Positions 1 through 5,045 of a DNA stretch of 15,325 nucleotides are shown piece after piece. The DNA is taken from the NCBI GenBank assembly GCA_934229535.1, contig CAKQDS010000036.1, positions 1 through 15,325 of the forward strand. Direction: 5' to 3'. Origin of the DNA: an uncultured Anaeroplasmataceae bacterium. GTDB taxonomy: Bacteria > Bacillota_I > Bacilli_A > Acholeplasmatales > Anaeroplasmataceae. A program made the position numbers and the translations under genes. The notes below the pieces were generated by a model that saw only the letters and a program-made list of their open reading frames with translations, ran no database searches and was not told the origin of the DNA. How positions within the stretch are numbered: position 1 is the first letter of the stretch; the number at the start of each line of letters is the position of its first letter.

Positions 1-34
1 GACCTAGCAGTTATTATGCTAGGTCATTTTTTTT
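1..34 (+). terminator. Rho-independent terminator of the gene left of the window
   Basis: A perfect 9-bp stem (GACCTAGCA at 1-9, TGCTAGGTC at 17-25) with a 7-base loop is followed by A and eight Ts. It ends a plus-strand transcript that enters from outside the window and isolates the downstream toxin-antitoxin cassette from read-through. Confidence 0.9.
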
Positions 35-48
35 ATTTAAAATGAGTG

Positions 49-77
49 TTGAAAAAAATAATAAAGTGTGATACAAT
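49..77 (+). promoter_or_regulatory. Promoter of the toxin-antitoxin-chaperone cassette
   Basis: TTGAAA at 49-54 and TACAAT at 72-77 are separated by 17 bp. TG at 69-70 makes an extended -10. The predicted transcription start is near 83-85, at the left edge of the palindrome at 84-100. This is the only good promoter seen before the three cassette genes. Confidence 0.75.
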
Positions 78-83
78 AAATGT

Positions 84-100
84 ACCCTATAAAATAGGGT
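84..100. promoter_or_regulatory. Palindrome at the transcription start, probable antitoxin operator
   Basis: ACCCTAT (84-90) and ATAGGGT (94-100) form a perfect 7-bp inverted repeat around AAA. It starts about six bases after the -10 box, so a bound HTH dimer would block initiation. This fits known autoregulation of HigA-type antitoxins, but the assignment to this antitoxin is inference. In RNA the same sequence could fold as a hairpin at the very 5' end of the transcript. Confidence 0.55.
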
Positions 101-105
101 GAAAG

Positions 106-126
106 ATGGATGTGGTGAGAGGATAG
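106..126 (+). other. Possible six-codon leader frame coupled to the toxin start
   Basis: ATG at 106 opens a frame of six codons (MDVVRG) that ends at TAG 124-126. The G of the stop is the first base of the toxin GTG, giving a TAGTG junction. A weak GGGTG (97-101) lies upstream, partly in the palindrome. Such coupling could let an atypical GTG with poor spacing be translated at a low rate. This is short and could be chance. Confidence 0.25.
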
Positions 127-566
127 TGCAATATAATAATCTAAAATTTATAATAGATGCGGATATAATTGAAAAAATATTTTCTACTTTTAATAGTAAA
201 AGTCCTTTTAATTTAAAAAAAAGCATAAAAAGTATGTTAAAAGAATATAATAATTTAGACTATAGCGATTTTTATGTTAGGTTAGCTCTAGATTTAGAAA
301 AGGCATATAAAACCATTAAAAATAGTAATTATTTATATCGTAGTAAAAATAATTTTAATATTGTAATACTAAAATACAGAATGAAAGATGTAAATTCCAA
401 CAAAGGAAAAAGTGCTGGATGGAGAATAATTGCACTAGTTGATGAAATTAATCAAATTTTTTATTTGTTAGATTTGTATAAGCATTCAAATGGTAAGGAG
501 AATTTAAGTAATGATGAAATTTCAAAATTGAAATTGTTATGTGACGAATATGCAAAAGAAGTTTAA
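126..566 (+). CDS. RelE/HigB-like toxin of a type II toxin-antitoxin system
   Basis: Predicted 146-residue toxin, probably a ribosome-dependent mRNA endonuclease of the RelE/ParE superfamily. The C-terminal half carries the fold's typical pattern: GKSAGWRI (about residues 94-101) followed by a VDE turn and a LLDLY strand (about 114-118), then an Asn/Asp-rich helix at the end. The gene precedes its HTH partner, the HigBA order. The start is uncertain. There is no in-frame ATG near the beginning. GTG at 126 has a purine-rich AGAGGA (118-123) only two bases away. GTG at 99 would lie inside the palindrome, about 15 bases from the predicted transcription start, with no Shine-Dalgarno. GTG 126 also overlaps the stop of a six-codon upstream frame (106-126). 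I recognise the family from patterns, not from a database match; the exact subfamily is unsure. Confidence 0.8.
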   Translation: MQYNNLKFIIDADIIEKIFSTFNSKSPFNLKKSIKSMLKEYNNLDYSDFYVRLALDLEKAYKTIKNSNYLYRSKNNFNIVILKYRMKDVNSNKGKSAGWRIIALVDEINQIFYLLDLYKHSNGKENLSNDEISKLKLLCDEYAKEV

Positions 567-587
567 TTTTTAAAACGGAGGCTTTTT

Positions 588-1022
588 ATGGGAAAAATTA
601 ATATAGATGAAATAAAGAAAAATGCTATTGAAATCATAGAACCAGATTTTTCTTATATTGATGGAAAATATTTGAGAAATTTTAGAATGAAATTACAATT
701 AAGTCAATCAATATTTGCTGATTATTTAGGAGTTAGTAAGAAAGCAATTGAAAAGTGGGAGCAAGGAAAAAATAAAATCAATGCAGCAGTAGTTAGACTT
801 GTTTATTTAATTGAAAAAGAACCTAAAAATTTTTCCTTACTTAAGGAAATAAAAATTTGTAATGAGTATTATACATTTGATTTAAAAAAATATGAATTGG
901 GTCAAGAATATGATTTAAAAAATAATGAATGCTACACTATTAATCATCTTAATAAAGATAGTAATTGGCATATAGATGACAAAAATATTGGAGGTAATTT
1001 TAATGTATCAACCAGTATATGA
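588..1022 (+). CDS. HigA-like HTH antitoxin with a C-terminal extension
   Basis: 144-residue predicted antitoxin and transcriptional autoregulator. An Xre/HTH_3-type helix-turn-helix spans roughly residues 27-80, with characteristic LSQSIFADYLGVS (38-50), EKWEQGK (55-61) and a following RLVYLIEKEP helix (70-79). The start is clear: ATG at 588 with GGAGG (577-581) at six bases. It begins 21 bases after the toxin stop. After the DNA-binding domain there is a polar, aromatic-containing tail of about 55 residues (90-144, including Y94, Y95, Y102, Y109, Y116 and W127) that ordinary short HigA/NadS-type antitoxins lack. In TAC systems such a tail is the chaperone addiction (ChAD) segment that makes the antitoxin depend on a SecB-like chaperone. 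That role here is inferred from the next gene, which overlaps the last 20 bases. Confidence 0.85.
   Translation: MGKINIDEIKKNAIEIIEPDFSYIDGKYLRNFRMKLQLSQSIFADYLGVSKKAIEKWEQGKNKINAAVVRLVYLIEKEPKNFSLLKEIKICNEYYTFDLKKYELGQEYDLKNNECYTINHLNKDSNWHIDDKNIGGNFNVSTSI
990..994 (+). promoter_or_regulatory. Ribosome binding site deciding the chaperone start
   Basis: GGAGG at 990-994 stands eight bases before ATG 1003. An in-frame ATG at 976 has no comparable site upstream, so 1003 is preferred. The site lies inside the antitoxin coding sequence. Confidence 0.8.
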
Positions 1023-1401
1023 TTTTTTGGGATTTAGTTTGAATGAAATAAAATATATAAATAAATTTAAAGAAAACACTTATATAGGAATAAGCGTTGT
1101 TAAGGATGAAATAATTGAAAAATTAAGTCAATATTCACTTCTTATAAAAATAACTTCGGATTTTGCAGAAGAAGAGAGTTCATTTTTGTTTCAAGGCTTT
1201 TTTAAGGTAAATGATTTTAAATGGTTTAAATCATTAGAAGAAAATAATAGAAAATCAATTTTTTTTGCAATAGTATTCCCTTTTATACGAGAAAAAATTT
1301 TTTCTATTACTTCTGATACAAAACAAGGTTTATTTATTCCAACTCTTAATATTAAAGATATTAGTTTTGAGAAAGAAATAAAATTAACAAGAATTAATTA
1401 A
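1003..1401 (+). CDS. SecB-like chaperone of a toxin-antitoxin-chaperone cassette
   Basis: 132-residue protein with the layout of the SecB fold. A beta-rich N-terminal part is followed by a strand with FLFQGFFKV (about 61-69), a helix, and the motif FPFIREKI (92-99), which parallels the SecB FPYARE motif. It ends with LFIPTLNI (110-117), which parallels the SecB FPQLNL/PVNF segment. Length is close to SecB (about 155 in E. coli) and to TAC chaperones. In TAC systems such as M. tuberculosis Rv1955-Rv1956-Rv1957 the chaperone binds the antitoxin tail, prevents its degradation and so keeps the toxin silent. The gene overlaps the antitoxin by 20 bases and is last in the cassette, before a terminator. 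SecB is not a standard part of low-GC Gram-positive export, so a dedicated antitoxin role is more likely than general secretion. The family call rests on motif reading; a structure prediction would settle it. Confidence 0.7.
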   Translation: MYQPVYDFLGFSLNEIKYINKFKENTYIGISVVKDEIIEKLSQYSLLIKITSDFAEEESSFLFQGFFKVNDFKWFKSLEENNRKSIFFAIVFPFIREKIFSITSDTKQGLFIPTLNIKDISFEKEIKLTRIN

Positions 1402-1426
1402 AGGCAGCCATTATTGGTTGCCTTTA
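1400..1426. terminator. Bidirectional terminator shared by convergent genes
   Basis: AAAGGCAGCC (1400-1409) pairs with GGTTGCCTTT (1416-1425) with one G-U pair and a six-base ATTATT loop. T-rich sequence follows on both strands. The chaperone stop codon (1399-1401) reaches into the left arm, and the tmcAL stop (complement of 1411-1413) sits in the loop, so one hairpin serves both convergent genes. Confidence 0.8.
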
Positions 1427-2514
1427 ATTATTTGTTGTTCTTTTGCTAAAAGGTTTGTTTTATAGATATAGTCAATTAGCTTTGTTATTTTTAATTCTAT
1501 GTCTAATATAGGATTTAATCCTTCCTTTATATTTGTATAGATCTTTGTTTCTTTTTTTATAGCGTTTAGGTATTTTTTCCCAGCTTCATTAAAACCTAAA
1601 ATCCGAAGAAAATCATAATTTAAAGCTTTTATATCTTCTTTTGTTATTTGAAATAGAGTATAAAAGAAGAAACGCTTTATTCTTGATTTTGAGTAGCGTT
1701 TATTATGAGCTTTGTTAATAAATGAATGATAATTTGGTTCATTTATGAATTTAAGAAGATAATTTTTAAGTCCTTCTTCATCAAAAAAGAAGGTATTTTT
1801 TGTTATTCTTAGTTCATAATTAAAATAAGGATAGAGTTTATTAATATCAAAATGATATTCTTGATAATCATTATACACATAATCTGGAACGAAGCTTTTA
1901 TCAAAATTTTCACGTATATATGATGCTGATGGCATATTTGTTTTATTTGTGTTTGAATCTTCAGCATCACCAATTCTTTTTATTGTTTTTAAAAGAATAT
2001 TCGAGTTTAATTTTTTTATAGCCTTATAATAGCATAGTCCTAATGTATCGTTAGCATTAAGTGATGGTAAATTATAAAGCTTTAAGGCTTCATTATAGGA
2101 TGCTTTATAGGATAATCCTTGTTTTAAATTATCTTTTAATGTGATATTGAAGCTGGTATTATTTTCTATTTCATAATATTTTTTATAAATAGTAGAGTCA
2201 TTTGATTCGCTCCCTATCCAAATTTCGTCTACCTTGGCATTATTAAGAGTTTTTACAGCATTGTAGGCAAAAATATCAGCGTTTTGAACTGCACAAACGG
2301 CTGGAAGCTCAATTACCAAATCTACACCAAGTTTTAGGGCTTCTTTGGCTTTTGTAAATTTATCAAACATTGATAAATCACCACGCATTGTAAAGCTAGA
2401 TGAGCATACTGCAATTACTAAATCAGCATTTGCTTGCTCTTTAATTTTATTAAAATGGTAAACATGCCCATTATGTAGTGGGTTATATTCAACAATAATT
2501 CCAATTTTTTTCAT
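1411..2514 (-). CDS. tmcAL: tRNA(Met) cytidine acetate ligase TmcAL (YlbM family)
   Basis: 367-residue cytoplasmic enzyme that forms N4-acetylcytidine at the wobble base C34 of elongator tRNA(Met), using ATP and acetate. The N-terminus has the nucleotidyltransferase-like fold: GIIVEYNPLHNGH (5-17) with the HxxGH nucleotide-binding signature, followed by SSSFTMRGDLSMFDK and a DLVIELP segment typical of the family. Length is slightly below the roughly 400 residues of B. subtilis YlbM. The frame is open further upstream (to 2619), but that extra stretch is low-complexity and hydrophobic. ATG at 2514 has GAGGAA (2521-2526) six bases upstream and gives the normal family N-terminus, so it is chosen. 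The gene stands alone between the TAC cassette and the divergent zinc operon. Confidence 0.95.
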   Translation of the reverse strand: MKKIGIIVEYNPLHNGHVYHFNKIKEQANADLVIAVCSSSFTMRGDLSMFDKFTKAKEALKLGVDLVIELPAVCAVQNADIFAYNAVKTLNNAKVDEIWIGSESNDSTIYKKYYEIENNTSFNITLKDNLKQGLSYKASYNEALKLYNLPSLNANDTLGLCYYKAIKKLNSNILLKTIKRIGDAEDSNTNKTNMPSASYIRENFDKSFVPDYVYNDYQEYHFDINKLYPYFNYELRITKNTFFFDEEGLKNYLLKFINEPNYHSFINKAHNKRYSKSRIKRFFFYTLFQITKEDIKALNYDFLRILGFNEAGKKYLNAIKKETKIYTNIKEGLNPILDIELKITKLIDYIYKTNLLAKEQQIIKGNQ

Positions 2515-2520
2515 TTTGCT

Positions 2521-2526
2521 TTCCTC
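2521..2526 (-). promoter_or_regulatory. Ribosome binding site deciding the tmcAL start
   Basis: On the minus strand GAGGAA lies six bases before ATG 2514. It supports the shorter protein over the longer open frame that reaches 2619. Confidence 0.75.
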
Positions 2527-2533
2527 AATTATT

Positions 2534-2561
2534 ATTTTATCATTAAATGAAAAAAAAACAA
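2534..2561 (-). promoter_or_regulatory. Possible promoter of tmcAL
   Basis: On the minus strand TTGTTT (2561-2556) and TAAAAT (2539-2534) are 16 bp apart, with an extended TG before the -10. The predicted start near 2527 would leave a leader of only about 13 bases, with the ribosome site at its very 5' end, which makes the call tentative. Confidence 0.4.
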
Positions 2562-2572
2562 TTGTTAAAATA

Positions 2573-2601
2573 TTGTAATTGAAGAATAATAAATGTATAA
2601 T
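2573..2601 (+). promoter_or_regulatory. Promoter of the zinc-uptake operon
   Basis: TTGTAA (2573-2578) and TATAAT (2596-2601) are separated by 17 bp. AAGGAG (2618-2623) precedes znuA ATG 2632 by eight bases. A perfect 10-bp palindrome AACAATTGTT (2557-2566) lies just upstream, between the two divergent promoters. I do not see a canonical Zur or AdcR box. Confidence 0.7.
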
Positions 2602-2631
2602 TAAAATGGATTTTTTCAAGGAGTGTAATTA

Positions 2632-3540
2632 ATGAAAAAAAGATATTTCCTAATAGTTATTTTATTTATTTTTAGTCTATTTGGCTGTGAAAATAAAAGT
2701 GATGATAAGTTACATATTGTAACAACAATATTTCCTATATATGATTTTGTAAGAGAAATTAAGACAGATGATTTTGAAGTATCAATGCTTTTACATCCTG
2801 GACAGGAGGTTCACACCTATGATCCTTCAGCTAAGGATATTACTAATATTTATGAAAGTGAGCTTTTTATTTATATTGGTGGAGAAAGTGATAGCTATGT
2901 TGATACAATTTTAAAGAATAATAAAAATGTTAAAGCCTTAAAGCTTATTGATTTTGTTGATGCCTTGGAGGAAGATGAAGAAGATCATGATCACAATCAT
3001 AGTCATGACTCTGTTGAATATGATGAGCATATTTGGACCTCTATAAGAAATGCTATTAAGATGGTAAAGGCTATTAGTAGCTCTTTGCTTGAGATAAAGA
3101 ATGATGAGCAAATTGTTAAAAATACGAATGAATATGTTTCTAAGCTAGAAGCCTTAGATTTAAGATTTAGTGAAATTGTAAATAATGCTAAAACTAACAT
3201 TATGGTTTTTGCTGATAGATTTCCTTTTTTATATTTTGCTCATGATTATAATTTGGATTGCTATAAAGCCTTCCCAGGCTGTTCAACTGAAACTGAGGCC
3301 AGTGCTAAAAAGATTAAGGAGCTTGTTGATGTTTGTAGGAATAATAAATTAAAGTACGTTTATTATATTGATTTATCAAATAAAAACGTAGCTAAGGCTG
3401 TTAGTAAGGATGCAAATGTAGAAATGCTGTTATTTCATAGTGTTCAAAATGTAACGCTAGATGAATTTAAAAGTGAAACATATTTATCGTTAATGGAAAA
3501 TAATGCCATATCCTTAGAAAAGGGGTTAAATAATGAATAA
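2632..3540 (+). CDS. znuA: Zinc ABC transporter substrate-binding lipoprotein ZnuA/AdcA
   Basis: 302-residue cluster A-I (SBP_bac_9) solute-binding protein that captures zinc outside the membrane and hands it to the permease. A signal peptide ends in a lipobox (LFGC) with lipidated Cys19. Metal-ligand candidates are H61 (in HPGQEVHTYDPS, 55-66), H133 (DEHIWTS) and H204 (FAHDY). A His/Asp/Glu-rich loop at about 113-133, including HDHNHSH (119-125), is typical of zinc rather than manganese binders. The length is normal for the family. It is the first gene of an operon and overlaps znuC by eight bases. The operon is probably under a Zur-type zinc repressor, but no clear box is visible. Manganese specificity is a less likely alternative. 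Confidence 0.93.
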   Translation: MKKRYFLIVILFIFSLFGCENKSDDKLHIVTTIFPIYDFVREIKTDDFEVSMLLHPGQEVHTYDPSAKDITNIYESELFIYIGGESDSYVDTILKNNKNVKALKLIDFVDALEEDEEDHDHNHSHDSVEYDEHIWTSIRNAIKMVKAISSSLLEIKNDEQIVKNTNEYVSKLEALDLRFSEIVNNAKTNIMVFADRFPFLYFAHDYNLDCYKAFPGCSTETEASAKKIKELVDVCRNNKLKYVYYIDLSNKNVAKAVSKDANVEMLLFHSVQNVTLDEFKSETYLSLMENNAISLEKGLNNE

Positions 3541-4225
3541 TACTTTAATTTCCTGTAAAAATTTATGTAGTAGCTATGAGGGCTTTAAGGCTGTTGATGA
3601 TGTGTCATTTGAGGTCAATGAGGGAGACTATCTATGTATTGTTGGCGATAATGGTAGTGGTAAATCAACATTATTAAAAACAATACTTAAGCTAAAGACG
3701 CCAAGTGGTGGTAGTATTACCTATAATAATTTAAAGCCTGATGATATCGGCTATGTATCACAGGCTAAGGATTATATGAATAATTTTCCTGCTAGTGTTT
3801 TTGAGGTAGTATTAACAGGTCTTTTAGGTAGTAAGTTTAAATTGTTTTATACTAAAAATGATAAGAAAATAGCAATGGAAAAGCTAGAACTTCTTGGTAT
3901 GGAGGATTTTAAAAATAAATCATTCAACAATTTATCTGGTGGTCAAAAGCAAAGAGTTCTTTTAGCTAGAGCCTTATGCAAAACTAAGAAAATTATTGTT
4001 CTTGATGAGCCTACAACAGGAATAGATAAGGAAACAACAAAAATTTTATATTTTATTGTTGAGCTTTTAAATAAGCAAGGTGTGACAATTATTACAGTTT
4101 CGCATGATTTAGAAAACTGCTTGAAGGATGCTAATAAAATATTACATATGAAGCAAAAATGTCTTTTTTATGGAACTAAAGAAGAATATTTAAATAGTGA
4201 GATAGGAAAGGAGTATTTAAAATGA
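3533..4225 (+). CDS. znuC: Zinc ABC transporter ATP-binding protein ZnuC/AdcC
   Basis: 230-residue ATPase that powers zinc import at the cytoplasmic face. All ABC motifs are intact: Walker A GDNGSGKST (38-46), Q-loop Q77, signature LSGGQ (134-138), Walker B IIVLDEP (154-160) and the switch His191 in VSHD. ATG 3533 is preceded by AGGGG (3521-3525) and lies inside the end of znuA. The stop TGA overlaps the start of znuB as ATGA, so the three genes are tightly translationally coupled. Use of TGA here as a stop argues against the Mycoplasma genetic code. Confidence 0.94.
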   Translation: MNNTLISCKNLCSSYEGFKAVDDVSFEVNEGDYLCIVGDNGSGKSTLLKTILKLKTPSGGSITYNNLKPDDIGYVSQAKDYMNNFPASVFEVVLTGLLGSKFKLFYTKNDKKIAMEKLELLGMEDFKNKSFNNLSGGQKQRVLLARALCKTKKIIVLDEPTTGIDKETTKILYFIVELLNKQGVTIITVSHDLENCLKDANKILHMKQKCLFYGTKEEYLNSEIGKEYLK

Positions 4226-5037
4226 TTTTGTCTTTTATTGAGGCCTTTTCTTATGAATTTATGAGAAATGCCCTAATTGTTGGTATATGTGTATCACTTT
4301 GTGCGGCGCTTCTTGGTGTGAGCTTAGTTTTAAAGAAATATTCAATGCTTGGTGATGGCTTGTCACATGTAGGCTTTGGAGCTTTAGCAATTGCAACTGT
4401 TATTGGTGCCACTCCACTTTTAGTAGCAATACCAACGGTAATTGTTGTGGCATTTTTATTATTAAGAGTATCAAATCGTAGTAAAACAAGCGGTGATGCT
4501 TTAGTTGCCGTAATAAGTGCTACAGCATTAGCCATTGGTGTTTTTGCAATGAGTATTAGTAGTGGCAGCAATATTGATGTTTATAATTATATGTTTGGTT
4601 CAATTGTGGCAGTATCTAAATCTGATATGATAGTAACCTTAGTTGTTTCAATAATAGTTATTACCTTGTATGTTATATCTTATAATAATATGTTTGCTAT
4701 TACCTTTGATGAAACATTTGCCAAAACAAGTGGTGTAAAGGTGGAAATATATAATTCACTGCTTGCTATATTAACATCTATAATTGTAGTAATTGGAATG
4801 AAAATGATGGGAGCCTTATTAATATCAAGTCTTATTATTTTTCCAAGTATTTCCGCAATGGCTGTTTGCAAAAGATATAAAAGTGTAGTTATTACATCAG
4901 CTATTATTTCTGTTTTAGCATTTTTAGTTGGGTTGTTTTTTAGTTATACGCTTAGTACACCATGTGGTGCTAGTGTTGTTATTGTTAATGTTATTATTCT
5001 AATTGTTTGTAAAATAGTAGCATTTGTAAGGAGGTAA
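4222..5037 (+). CDS. znuB: Zinc ABC transporter permease ZnuB/AdcB
   Basis: 271-residue integral membrane protein of the ABC-3 (ZnuB/MntB) family, forming the zinc channel. It is hydrophobic throughout, with about seven to eight membrane segments. Family-typical stretches include SMLGDGLSHVGFGALAIA (about 41-58) and KMMGALLISSLIIFPSISAM (about 194-213). The length matches the family. It overlaps znuC by four bases and is followed after eight bases by the LRR protein gene, with no terminator between. Confidence 0.94.
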   Translation: MILSFIEAFSYEFMRNALIVGICVSLCAALLGVSLVLKKYSMLGDGLSHVGFGALAIATVIGATPLLVAIPTVIVVAFLLLRVSNRSKTSGDALVAVISATALAIGVFAMSISSGSNIDVYNYMFGSIVAVSKSDMIVTLVVSIIVITLYVISYNNMFAITFDETFAKTSGVKVEIYNSLLAILTSIIVVIGMKMMGALLISSLIIFPSISAMAVCKRYKSVVITSAIISVLAFLVGLFFSYTLSTPCGASVVIVNVIILIVCKIVAFVRR

Positions 5038-5045
5038 TTTTAATT

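Noticed and set aside
14..226. Minus-strand 70-codon frame across the cassette promoter
   Set aside because: It runs antisense through the terminator, promoter and toxin start. Its composition is low-complexity Leu/Phe from AT-rich DNA, and no ribosome site is seen.
976..1002. Earlier ATG (976) for the SecB-like gene
   Set aside because: No ribosome site precedes it, while GGAGG sits eight bases before ATG 1003.
1003..1401. Phage or general secretion SecB
   Set aside because: Overlap with the antitoxin, shared promoter and terminator, and lack of other export or phage genes favour a dedicated TAC chaperone.
2515..2619. N-terminal extension of tmcAL
   Set aside because: The extra 35 codons are a hydrophobic AT-rich translation of the promoter region. 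The family N-terminus and a good ribosome site both point to ATG 2514.
4251..4571. Minus-strand 106-codon frame inside znuB
   Set aside because: It is a shadow of the real plus-strand permease gene, with no ribosome site or family pattern. The same applies to minus-strand frames at 3003-3200, 4680-4871, 5282-5599, 8310-8546 and 13638-13823.
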